A DNA stretch of 39,350 nt from Phoronis ovalis. Taxonomy: Eukaryota > Phoronida > Phoronidae. Position numbers and translations under genes: made by a program. The notes beneath the pieces are model-generated. The model saw only the letters and a list, made by a program, of their open reading frames with translations, was not told the DNA's origin and did no database searches. This document shows, piece after piece, positions 1-12,800 of this stretch. How positions within the stretch are numbered: the stretch's first letter is position 1; each line of letters opens with the position of its first letter. Where the stretch lies: contig JAOXYB010089162.1 of NCBI GenBank assembly GCA_028565635.1, forward strand, positions 1-39,350, given 5' to 3'.

Positions 1-872
1 TGCGTTCTGCGCGCCGCCAAGCGACATATCACAAAATAACATTGTATGGTGTATATAAAGTTTAGCTCGCCCTTTAAGATATATTATTAGTGCAACCCCT
101 CTTTTCGTCAATGTAAAACGTCTCACTAATTCCAATTATTTCTTTAATTTTATCTTTTGTTATTATTTTTGTTAACTTAATGTTGTTATCATTAAAATTA
201 TAAATATCTTTATTCCAGTTCACTGATCAAGAAGTACATGTCTAAGTGTCAAGATATCCTTTTTATAGTCTGTAATACATGGAGTAGGAGCAAAATTAAA
301 GCAGAAATTCTCTAACTTTACATTTCATTATGCATGATGCAGAAAAATATTCACTATTGTTAGGATACTGGTCAGGAACTGGCTGGAAAAATAATTAAGA
401 GGCATTGTTGTAGTAAGATGTCTTCTATTGAGTTCTATAAGACACATGTGCATGGTACATTGTAGTCTAAGTTTAGACCCTTGTTGTATTTTTAAATTCT
501 TTTTCGTTAAAAATTGAGTTTAAATCTCTATATAAATTTCTATCCCTATATATCTGATAATAATATGCACTATTAATTTTAAAACACATTTTTGACTTTA
601 TATAGTTTATAGTTTAAAACAATTTATTTAGTACATTTATAAGATATATAGTCTGTGTTAGAGACTAGGTACATTGGCAGCTGCTTGAATCTGTCAGACA
701 GATAATGCTACTTGTAAGCTATTAAGCTCTCATACACTATTAGCAGTAATTGAGGAATCGTTTTGCCTCTGTGGGGATAAGTAGTGTGTACAACTGGTTT
801 GAGATGTTTCATCAGTTATAAGTTGACATAATAAACATAATATTACCAGTTATACCTTAACTTGTCGTACAG
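1..872. other. 5' region of ICE1, mostly unassigned
   Basis: The first about 25 bases are GC-rich against an AT-rich background, which could be the end of a first exon or a promoter island. Apart from the candidate exon at 219-267 I see no coding potential, RNA gene or repeat here. It is most simply intron sequence of ICE1. Confidence 0.4.
219..267 (+). CDS. ICE1: candidate N-terminal coding exon of ICE1
   Basis: After a pyrimidine-rich acceptor (tattccag, AG at 217-218) one frame reads SLIKKYMSKCQDILFI. This resembles the human ICE1 coiled-coil segment around LLTEYQKKCDEL. A phase-0 junction to the exon at 873 needs a weak donor (gtctgt at 268); a better-looking donor (gtaata at 272) gives the wrong phase. 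The resemblance is short and the donor is poor, so this is a candidate only. The remaining N-terminus would lie off the left edge. Confidence 0.35.
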
Positions 873-3800
873 TATGATGTGCAGGCACAGAAGATTGAAG
901 AGACTTCTAAAACAATGGAAAGGCTGCAAAGGTAATATAACTGTGTAGGAAATTATTTCATAATCGATTTGTTTACACATGGTCCACTCATATACAAACA
1001 CTCACCACTCACTCTTAGCATTATTTATTCAGTTCTAGATCCTATTTACTTACTGGCTCTCAAGCCATCAATCAGCTTCTTGTTGCATCAATCTCAGGCT
1101 TCAATACAATATAATACAGCTACTAGATAGAAATGCACATTAAAAAAAAATGCAATGTATTTCATAGAATTTCTGATACTTTTTAGGGAATGTGAAATGC
1201 TAGAAAACCGATTGAAGACTTCCCTTCAAGAAATTGAACCACTGAAGAATGCTAAAATTAGATTGGATAGAACAAATCAGAGACAAGTTAACGAACTAGA
1301 GGAACTAAGGAACCAGTTGGCTGCTTCTGAGGTGAGAATCAAGAAACCAATGTGTTAACTTGTTATGTAAAGCAGCGCCACTATCTTCATAATCAAAGAG
1401 AATTGTGACAATGGCAGGTTTTTCAACGACGACATTAAAACATGCTTGCTCATGGTTAATATATATATTTAGCAAGGAATAGGCATAAAAGATGTTTACA
1501 TCAACTCTAGAAAGTCTCTTTTCTCGAGTGTCATTGGGAATGGCTGGTGATAACGCAGCATGAATATATTATTTTATTTAGAAATAAGTTATTTAGAATG
1601 GGTTATGATCGTCATGATGGCTACATGGCTGTTGAGTTATGGTTAAGGAGATGTTATCACAGAACAAGCATACCTTACCATATGATACTTGTGACATAGG
1701 GGCAGAATTTCTTACTTGGCTATGTCACATTAATAGTACATTTAAAAAAATATAGTTATATATTGTTTATTTCAGAGTTTATGTCGACAGTATCAGAGTA
1801 TGGCTGAAGACAAGGACAAAAAACAAGAAGAGTGGGAAAATAGTCAAGTTAATTTTAAGTCTTTAGAAGAAAGGTAAACATCTTTTTTGCTTCAGTCAGC
1901 CGAATAAAAAACTAATGACAGGATTCAAAATTGTATGTCACGCAGACACTTAACTCGACCTGTTGTAGGCATGATTTTCAACAATAAAGATATCATATAA
2001 TAATGCTTATGTTTTTGCATTGTTTCTAAGCTTGGAGACAAGCTGCATCAGTGGCTGTGCAGTAAATGCTGCTGTGCACAGGTAAAATTATGAGGCATGT
2101 TTGAAATATTTAGTTTTATTTATTGCTTCTAAAGAGTATAAATAAATACCAAAATATTTTTTTACAGTAACAAGAAACTTGAAAACATGGTATCAAAATT
2201 GAAAGGTAAGTCATTCTTAAATGGAATAAAAAATAAATTAAGAACACGTTATGGTACCATTGATTTTTTCTTGGAATGAGCAGTTACCTAATAAGTTAAT
2301 CCCACAGTCAAAACAATTCTCTTTAATATGAGTTCGCATTAGGCATAGCATGCTCTATATTTTTTGTTCTCCTTATATGAACCACATTCTGTTCAACAAT
2401 TCAAAGTGTAATAATGAAAAAAAACATAAAGCTAGTAATAATGCCAATGTAAAAGGTTCACCTTTGGTCAATCAATTATTTTGTAAAACCCAAGTTACAT
2501 TTAATGCAGATAAAACAGATATATTATGGTTGTTTTAAAAAAACTAAAAACCAAGCAATTGTTTTGTATTTTATCAGATATTATAATTTTATCAGCACTT
2601 TTATTGTCCTAGTAGAGATAAAAGTTTATTAGTTCAGATTTAGTTCTTGCTCTCTTAAGTTATGTGACTATAGGACAGCCATGATTTGAAAACTGAACTT
2701 TAACCATTGCATGATATCATACACGAGCACTGTAAAGTAGCTTGGAAGACATGTTCTCACTATAACAGTTCAGTTACGGTTTGTGGACTCCATGTTTCAC
2801 AGCTTCTTTAAACTTTTTAATATTCTGTTTTTGCTTTATTTGTGAATGTATCCAGCATCCCAAAAATAGCACCAATAGAACACCATCAACAGACAGGACT
2901 ATTATTCCCTCCTTCCAGTAACTTGGCATTATATATACTTTCAGATTGCATGTTGCCTCATCATTGCCTATTTTAGTTTCACATTTATATTCCCCTGTGT
3001 CCTCTTCTGTGGTGTTTATGATCGTCAAATTTCCGTTAATGTCCCATGTTATTCGCGATGGCGGTCCATTAGGTAATTCAGTACCATTACCATCTTTCCA
3101 GATTAATTCGGTTGATCCAAATTCTGATTTTACACCACATTTAAAGTGTGCCTCTTCACCAACTTGTATGACTAGTCTTATGGGGTTGATAGTAACATTA
3201 CTAGTTGATTCTTCCTGTGCTAAGACAGATTTACTGGCATTGTTACATATTGCAAGAACAACAAAAAGTAAATATCCTAACTTGTTCTTGTTACCACCCA
3301 TATTCAGTTCTTGGTTCGAAATCTGAGCCTGAAATATCAAAAAGTAAACATTATATATTAGTAGTATCTCAATATCTTTCTTAATGGTAATATTTGAGAA
3401 ATATCGAAAATGCATGGATTCAATGGTATAGCATGGGTATGATTTTTGAGTACAAGATCTGTTGGGAAGGTAGAAGATGGGTCTAATTTTCATGAAAAGT
3501 ATTGTAAACATTAAATTAAACTTTTCCCAGTGAAAAAATTGGTCTAGGATGAAGACCACTGACATCTGTGGTAGAGAAATGGTCCAAACATTTCATTTTT
3601 GGTGGCATACTGTACCCAAAATATATTGTACATCCCCCTACAATACGACATATTTGTCCATCATCACTTACTAGGATTACTTATGTACAAGGCCAAGCTA
3701 CTACTTAAATTTACAAGTATTACTTTTAATATTGTTCTTTTATTCTCTTCTTATGTGAGTCAAAGGAGACTAAAATCTTGCACAAATCTTTCAGTACATA

Positions 3801-6800
3801 TTTGCACATCTTGTTTGCATATATGTGTTTGTACACAGCCATTGTTGTACTATAGTCTTACTATAGTCTTACTATATTCAGTTTGATATTATGAAGAAAG
3901 AAAATCACAAGTCAGTTATTGAAAGTGAAAAGTAAAAAATAACTTCCAAAATGTAAAAAATGAAACACTCCTCCTTGCTATTACTGGTTTAGCAGGTTAT
4001 GATTGCCCAGGATGATTGCTAAACAATTACTTCAGTCTTCATATTGCACCTTAGGCAGAAATCTCGTATTTTTGAAACTTTTTGGCTCTACATTTAATAC
4101 TTTTCAGTGCATTTAAAATATTATCTTGTTCCTTACCTGCACTGCTAGCTCATTACACAAAATATGTCGCAATTATTCCCGTAATTTGCACAAAATTCAA
4201 TGAAATTGAACAGAAACCATGTAGATATCCTGATACAAGGTGGATCAAATATGGCTACCTATGATGTCAAAGGTCATACATACACTGTAGTCACATGATT
4301 AAGTAGGTCAATAATCAGATATGGTATGTAAAGTTTTCTTAAGTGCACATCTTTATGAAATTACTAGCTGAAAACAAGACAGAGGCAGTTATGTTATTTT
4401 TTATGCCAAAAATAGATTGCATCAACCTTTCCCTAACAAACATATTTTTATTAATATTACTTTATTTTAGATGATGTGACTAAAAAGGCTCAGGTGATAA
4501 AAGAAGCAAACAGATCTAATAAATCCTTAGAGCTTAAGTTATCCAAAACACAGGTACACTACTGTTACTGATGCCTGGAGACACATGTAATTTTACCTTT
4601 TTAAGATTTCAACTATGCTTTCTGGAAATAACATTGATAAAGTTGATTGTTTTGGAAAATGTGAATAAACTACAACATTTGAGAATGAAATTGTGTTACT
4701 GTCACAAACTCATTTTGTGTTTTGTTTTTTTTTACAGAAATTACTACAGGAGCTGGAAGATAGTATACAGGGAAAGAGTAAGTCTACAAAACTTCTTCTA
4801 AATTTTAACAGCAGTGTTCCATTTTTTTATTTTAAATTTAATGAATAAAAAAAAATTATTCAATGTTCCATAAAAAATATTTACCATTATGCTATTCCTT
4901 TTGTAGTCAAAAATGAAATTGCGTATTATATTCCGTACATGTTTCCCTGCAGTAATAAATAATAATCAGTAATAAATAATAATCAGTTTTGGGACTAAAA
5001 CTGGTGTATTTATCATGTCATTATATCTTGCTGTATTAGTTTACCAGCTGAAGATTTTTCTTTTGTGGTTTAACACAGTTTGGTATTGAAGTGTTATCTG
5101 CGGACTGGGAATGTCTTCACATTTAGTGTGTAGTATTCACTAGTTGGTTATTAGTGAATATTTGAATGAATTTGTTACATATTTGCAAATGTATTATTGC
5201 TCATATATCATAGCAAGGTAAATGTATTTTAATAGGTAATCTGCCAAAACAATGGAAAAAACAAAGAAGTACCATGCAGAAAATTACAGAATCTGTCCAG
5301 GAGAAGTTAGACAATGAAGGTTAGTTGCAATTTACACATCCTACACTCGCTATTCTTTAAAGACCATTATTTTGTAATGTTCAGTGTGAGCTATAAAATA
5401 GCAAATTCTCCAAAATTCTATGTAAATATTGTATGGGAAGATATTAGGCTATTAATCACAGCCTTTTTCTGATATATATGCCCAGACTGCAATACACAAT
5501 ATTGCCTCAATGTTTACAAAGAAAGCGGTCACCTGCAAACTTTAAATGTAATTTAATTGCTTATAATATTCTCATACTATATCTCATTTTCAGATTTGGA
5601 AAGCATGGGTGATGATTTAGATTTTTCTCATTCATTGTGCCATACATTTTCACCATTACTGGGCCCATTATTATCACCACTGCCAAGTTCACCATTTAAA
5701 AAGGTGAATTTAATTTATATTCATTTAGCTTTTTGTAAAAGACTGGTTACTTGTGTGTGATAATCATGTTTTGGATGTGTAATTGATTGATAATGACTTT
5801 GTTGTAGTATTTTCAGAAACGTGTTAGCACCTTGTGTGAAGTCAATCTGCATAAAATCCAAACTAACTTCAAATTTAATTAGAGTGCTTTTAAACTTGCT
5901 AGATGCATAGGTTTTTTTTGTAAATAATTTTGTAAAACTTTCTACGATGTAAATTAGTAAAATAATTTATCACTTCCTTTTTCTCTTTGTTCTCTTTACA
6001 GCACACATTCTTCATTATTAAACAATATTTTTTTTGTATTAGTTTGTGATGAATCAAGTAAAAGTATTCCATGATATTGTAAATATTATCTCCAAATCAG
6101 TTTAATATGCATCTGTGTATGTTTTGTATTTAATTTCATGTACATCAATTATCTAGGTGTATCTACCTCATATAAAAACATTGTCTTGGATATTTGTTGG
6201 TTTTATAATTTCAGGTCACAAATTCATCTGATGAAGAAAGTGAAGGTCAGTTCAGTGATGCTGAATCCATAGATGGTTTGGCAGACATGTTGGAAACGCA
6301 GCTGTCCAATACCACTCAACAACCTAACGGAACACCAGAAAAGAATGACAAATGCACAAGACAATCCTCATTTGAATGCCCAGACAAGCTAAGTAATCAG
6401 ACACATGATAGCATTTCAATCTTGCAGCCGAATCGGAGTGACAATATCTTGAAGCCTACAGGTCTTATGCCAAAGCCAGATATTCACTGCAGTCCTGTAA
6501 GAACAAATTCACCAAGAGTACTGCGTAGTACAGTTGAAAAATCACCTGGAGGATTAAGCGTAAGAAATTTATCAGAAGACATATCTAGGCATTCCAAAGA
6601 CACTGTTTCAAAAAGCTCACGAATGAATGAAAAGAAATCAAAACTAGTAATAAGAAAACTACCTAGTCCCAAAGTAATTCCTCACAGTGAAGACATAAGT
6701 ACTTGCGAGGAAGCAAACTTGCCACAAGTTAGCAATTCGATAAAAGGGAAGCGAGCATGGGTGCCACAAATTGATCAGCTGTCTGATTCTGAAAGTGAAG

Positions 6801-9800
6801 TTGATGATCATGTTCCTTTGGGATTAAGTCTGAAATTTGAATTAAGTGATACTGGCAGTAGAATAGAAAGTGTGTCAAAACAGCAGATGAAGCAATCCAA
6901 AGTGTGTGATAATGTTGGAATGGAAAAACAAGTAACCAGAGCTTCAAAAATAAAGCCACATAGCTACTTTGATGTAAATCAAAATGCAGACAAACAAGAT
7001 GTTGAATGCTTTAAATGTGGTAAACAAGGACTTGAAGAACTTATAGTTTCACCAAAAAGTGACAATGGTTTTAGAACAAGGTCACATAGTTACTGCAGTG
7101 GTAACAGTGACATTTTTAAGGAGCCTCCCAATCCAACATTGATTTTTTCTAAATGTAAACTTCCTCCAGCCAGTAAATATGAAATGAAAAGAAGGGTAGG
7201 AAGATCACACAGTTTTACTGCAACAGAGAGCCCTGCAGACAAGCGGATTACTAGGTCTCTGAGCTCTTCTGGAAGTGAAGGTGGATATAGTAACAGCGCT
7301 AGCAAAGATATTCAGAATGATAGTGGGATGAAAGGAGATTCCTGTGCTGTGTATACTGAAAATACTTTAAGTAAAGATCCTGGCAAAAAAGCCAGCCATT
7401 TATCAAAAACTGGCTATTTGTCAGAACCAGATGTAAGGATCTATAGGAATTCAAAAGGCAGAAAACGAATTAAGTCATGTGACATTGAAACTCGGTATTC
7501 CAAGCGTGTATTACGTGCTAATAGTGTGAGCTCAGACAGTAGTGAAAAATCTATACAACGAAGGCAGAGTGACGGATTTGTTGTCATGCCTGAAAAAGAT
7601 TTAATTGGTGTTCAACATTTGGAGAATAATAGTGAAGCATTTACAGAACTATCGGAAGAGGCATCTTCTCTAAAAGAACGTGCATTGCGCCGTGATGATA
7701 CCTGTAGTACAATAAAAGACTGTAAAGGTACAGAAAGTTCAATTAGCCATATGGATCAAATTGAATCAGTTATGAGCACAAGAAGAGTTACACGGTTACA
7801 AGCAAAAGCTCTTACAGATGGTGCTAAGAAAACTAAATCCAGCAAAAAATCATTAAAAAGCTGCATTGACGCAGACAACTCTTCTAACAGTGCTGCACAA
7901 GTAAAGAGCAAACTGCAGAAGAGTGATTCTAGTCTTTCAGAAATGGCAGAAGATGACCAAAATGGCTCTAAAGCAGAATCATTTAATGCAGATGAACCAC
8001 TATCAGTGTGTAACACTGAAAGTATGACGGAATCAAACGCATCTGTTCGGGAATTTCCCTCTTGTAATTTTCCTTATGGAAATCTGTCGCCATCATCTCC
8101 TGATGAGCCAGGCTCTTTATCACTACTACTAGATTCCCCATTCAAAGAATCGGGAGCTGTCTCCCCAATTGGATCAATAGTAGACTTTGAGCATAGAAAT
8201 TTAGAGGAAACTGGTAAATTCTTCCCAGGCAGTCTGGATCCACTTTTGTCCCCTCTGCGAGATTCTGTAAAACTATCACCAATGATTACGCCTCTACCAC
8301 CCAGTCCTCTTCCTGCGATTGTGTCACCCATGAACAGTTCTAGATACGAGACACCAATTCATCCTAGTCCGCATATAAGTTTTCATTCTACAGCACCATC
8401 TGGTGTTGTGGCAGTGAGACCAAAACGGATTTCAGGAGCTCAACGGAATTTAACTGACTTTGCCAGCGGGGATGCTAAAAGTGATATGAATCAAAAAGTT
8501 CTTCAGCAAATTACCAAAGGAAGCCTATCTTCACAAGCAGCTGCATTACAAATTTTAAAAAATTTGTCAGGCGAAGAAAAAGATAAGTTAGCAGCAGATC
8601 AACAAGATGGCGAATCGCCTGTGATAAAAAGAAGAAAGTTGCAGGAAGTACCTGCATCAAAGCCTACAGCTGTGAAACAGATTTCTGCCAAAAAGGAAAG
8701 AACACCTGCCAAATCAAACTCTCAGTCAAAGTTCAGAGACAGGAAGATGGAAGTTGTGACAAGGGACTTGGACAGAGATAATGATAATAGTGAGATCACA
8801 GGCTGGGTGGCTGCAGTAAATAAGAAGAAATCTTTACGAAAAGTTTCTAAGAGTGAAAGTTCGGACACTGTGCCTAATGGTGATGAAACATTAGCAGAAC
8901 GAAAGCATACTTCATCTAAAAATAATGATCAAAGCACAAGCCAAGTGTCTGCAATAGACAGAAGAAGTAGTATCCCGTCACAAACAAGTGCCTTCTCAAT
9001 ACCAACAACGAAATCTACTGATGGCACGCATTTTGTAGCAAGTGCAGAAAGTGTATCTGTAGTAACAGCTTCTCTGAATGGGATTGAAACAGAACCCACT
9101 TATATCAGTAAAAACCAAACAGAAGTTTCACGTATGTCAAAAACAAGTGCACCCACTACATCTACGTGTGAAAATGAAATCAATTATGCAAAGAATAAGT
9201 TTCCAGTTGAAACTGATTATAGTGACTTGCTGGATTTTGAAATGACCGAATCTCCTCATAGCAGCAAAAGATTGCATTCAGACAGTGAAGATGAAGTGGC
9301 GCGTAACACAAAAGATAATGACCAAGATACAAGGAGCAGAAAAAGACTACACAGAATTCCAAAAAGTCAACGACGTAAACAAATGAGAGGTATGTGTTTC
9401 TGAGATATTTTTGGTCAGCAACACTTCTGGTGTCAGTTAAGTGCACAAATTGTTTATGGATACACAACCAGAATTTTGTTACAGTTTCTTATAATTGATG
9501 TTTGGGCCAAATGTCCATCAGGTTGATGTGGTGAAGAATGATTTCACTTGGTTTTCCAAATTATTCACAAACTGCTGGCTTAATTTAAAAGTTTCAATCC
9601 TCCAAGTGGCCAAAATTTTGATGAAGTACTGGACAGTTAGGAGTGTTTGATATAAACAAGAAGTAACAATAAATGACATAGTATATTTAGTCTGGATTCT
9701 ATAGGTAACCATGTTTTTATTTAACTTTATATTTCAGATTTCTACATCAAGGTTCAGAAACTTCTAACAGGGGGAGCACTTGTCCCAGTGGTTAAGGGGT

Positions 9801-12800
9801 GTGCAACATATGACAGCTCTGTTATTATAACTGAGCTACTAAAGGTATTATGAATTCAGTTTACTGCAAAGTAGTGAATGATTTTGATTCTTAATTTAAC
9901 AGTTGCACTATGCAAAGGATTTCTATGAGCTGCGGTGGGTTAGGTGTGTGTTATATAATTTCTTTAGTTGATTCGAAATCCGACCAAAAATGATCCCCAA
10001 ATTTAGAAAAATATACCCTTCAGAAACTGATAAGAGTTATCCAAAAGTTGTATAATGTAGTTTGAGTAAACATTTTATCATGATATGTGAATGTTTACTG
10101 AAAAATCCTTACAACAAGATACCTTAAAGTTAATGTAAATAACTTTTGCAGACTCTTTCAACATGTGACCGTGATTTGGCACCTGTAATATTTAAACGAG
10201 TTACCAGTAAAAATGTGGAAAACTGGAACCCAGTGCTAACTGAAAATGAAAGTAAATTTACTAATTTTGTCCAGAGTCTTGTGCAGGAGCATAAAAGGGT
10301 AAGCTTAAATATTTTCAATACTGATGATACATAATAGAATTGTATTGATACAATATTGATATATAATACCATAATTGCAATGCTACTTGATACATGTATA
10401 AAGACTTTCAATTTAATATACAATTCATTTTAGTTGATACTCTGCATCTAATCTTGAATTGACTTATTATTAATTGTGTCTCGGTGGTTGATGTCTTTCT
10501 CTCGAAAACTGCTGTAACCAGGACGAAGCATAACACATGTTCCTTCACTCTTAAAAGTTAATAGTAAAAACTGTTTTTGTAATTATATGAATTTTGTAAT
10601 TTTGACAAAGAAAATCAACAACTCTTTGATGTTATGTTATGTTACTGTTATATATGATTAAACAAGTGTTACTGGATGTTTTTTAGAATGACTTGCTAAC
10701 TGATCTGTTAAAGAGTCTCCATGAAGAAATTCTTACAAATAATTCTTGTCTGGCTGTTACAAAAGCTTCTCAGTGGTATGTTTGTATTATTATAAAGATA
10801 GCAAGTAATGTAATACCTGCTGTACGATCTTATAGGACCAAAAATTATGGTTTGCGTAAAATAAGTACATGGGGCTAATTTCTATTAAGCATCAATATTA
10901 CAATTTTTTCCTTCAGTTATTTGCTCTGATTCCAACTTTTAAATTGTGTACTGCTTTAAATTTTATTTCAGTTGAAATACTTTAGATGACTTTTCTTTTC
11001 TTTCAGTCGATTTTTTGCTGCATTGTGTCGAATGACTGGCGATGTTGAGCAAGTCCGAATTCTTGTATACGACATTGTTCTTAGACAATTTCCTGTGTCG
11101 CCATCCCTGTTATGTGCAATTATTGGAGTCTGGCCAGGAGTTCTTGAACAGAGTAGACAAGATACAGGTCAGTATTGTCTGCAACCTTTACAGCTGTAAA
11201 TTACAAACATGTGAATGACTGTTCAGTGAGTCTTAAAAAATAATTGTACATTCGGTAATTGCAATTATTTACAATTAAGAAAGTGCTGTATTTTCCTTTT
11301 ACCTAGCTTGCATTTTGTCGAATGATAATAGAAAAACACCATTCTATATGTACATTTGCAGCTAATTGTCATTATCTGGTCCCTTTTATTTATAGAAAAG
11401 CCATCCCCAATTCTAGTGGCAATACAGCATGTTATGAAACAAAAAGGAGTACTTGAAGGAGGTAGATGTGCCAAAATTCATGATTGTATCTTGAAACTGT
11501 GCAATTGGAACACCACAGCGGAGGACATTACTTCTACAGTGAAAGGGTGGTTGAAATCAGTGGAAGAAGGAGAAAAACCCGATAGTAAGTTGTCTCATAA
11601 TACCACCATGAAGCAGTTTATGAATTACAGATTGTTTTTACGAATGAAATTTTACTGAAAATTTAACTAAATACTTAGAAACATTTTTCTTGATTTTTAG
11701 ACATGGACAGCGTGGAGTTTTGAAATAGTAGATAAATTGGAGTAGTGTATTTTTTATAACTCACCTCTAATAATGAGAAAACTGTTCTCCACTATATACG
11801 GTTAATAGACATGAACATGTATATGTATTCCGATCAGTTAACTTGAGTTGCATTTTTTTTCAGATGTTTGTTTTGAAATTTTCAAAGCTATTGAACTGCT
11901 GTCATCATCAGAGAGTCACCACTGGTCATTCACCGTTGTGGTACAAAACCTGTGCCTTCCTGTTGTGAAAAGTGCTCTACAGTTGAATAATGACAATGCA
12001 AGATATGCTTCTTTTATTGTAAAACTGTTGGGTTAGTTTTATTTCGAACTTAAGTATGCTGTTTAATAATTTTAAAAAATCACAATTTTAAAACTCTTTG
12101 GGGCATTTATATTTTTGTTGAAATACACTGTTTCGAAAAGAAAAGTATTTGTATGCCGTACAATAGGTAAATTGTTTTGATATCAAATCACGTCCAAAAG
12201 AATTTTAAAGATTTCATCCCGATACTTCATGAAACAGTAGTAGTAGTAGCAGTAGTTGTGTGAAGTTTCTTTATATTAGTAATGAACTGTATCAGATCTC
12301 AGGTTTTGATTAATTCACCTTTAAATTTGCATTTTTATGTGTATAAATTTGTTGTTATATTATCATTATAGGTCTGGTGTGCCAGCAGTTTGCTAGGGAG
12401 CAATCCACTGATGTTATATCTGTTATGGTGGAACTTGCAGCCATTTTGAAGATGAAATCTACTGAAAAAGGTGAGGTTGCCTTTGTCTTGTGAAAGCAGC
12501 AATCACACTGATTGCAAGAGGTTATTAAAATTTTGGATTAAAATTATTTAATAATACTTTTGTTGATTTGCTACGATTAGTGATGGGATTAAAATTAAAC
12601 AATTCATTGTTACCTACAAGGCATTGCTTGGATAGTATTTTAAAAACAAAAGATGCACATTGATTAGAACTCAAAACCTCCATATATATATATAATAACC
12701 ATTTTATTCTTTTTCTAAATATTTTCATTTCTGGATGATACGATTTCTTTCTTGTTGATTGAATCCATTAAATTCTTTTTTCAGGTGTACAATTACTGCA

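Larger units (their letters stand above)
2206..4470 (+). other. long ICE1 intron hosting the nested gene
   Basis: This 2.3-kb intron is the longest in ICE1. Outside the Ig gene (2774-3301), its poly(A) signals and the small repeat at 3849 I find only AT-rich sequence. The nested gene's upstream exon and promoter probably lie between about 3330 and 4470 but could not be placed. Confidence 0.6.

Noticed and set aside
2946-3326. Plus-strand open frame of 126 codons opposite the Ig gene
   Set aside because: It is the antisense shadow of the Ig coding exon, has no family features, and lies in an ICE1 intron.
3302-3565. N-terminal extension of the Ig protein to a methionine at 3565
   Set aside because: A splice acceptor sits at 3329-3331 and the extension is not signal-peptide-like; the ATG at 3301 gives a proper signal peptide.
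12234-12255. (AGT)n microsatellite as a functional element
   Set aside because: It is a short imperfect simple repeat, common in introns.
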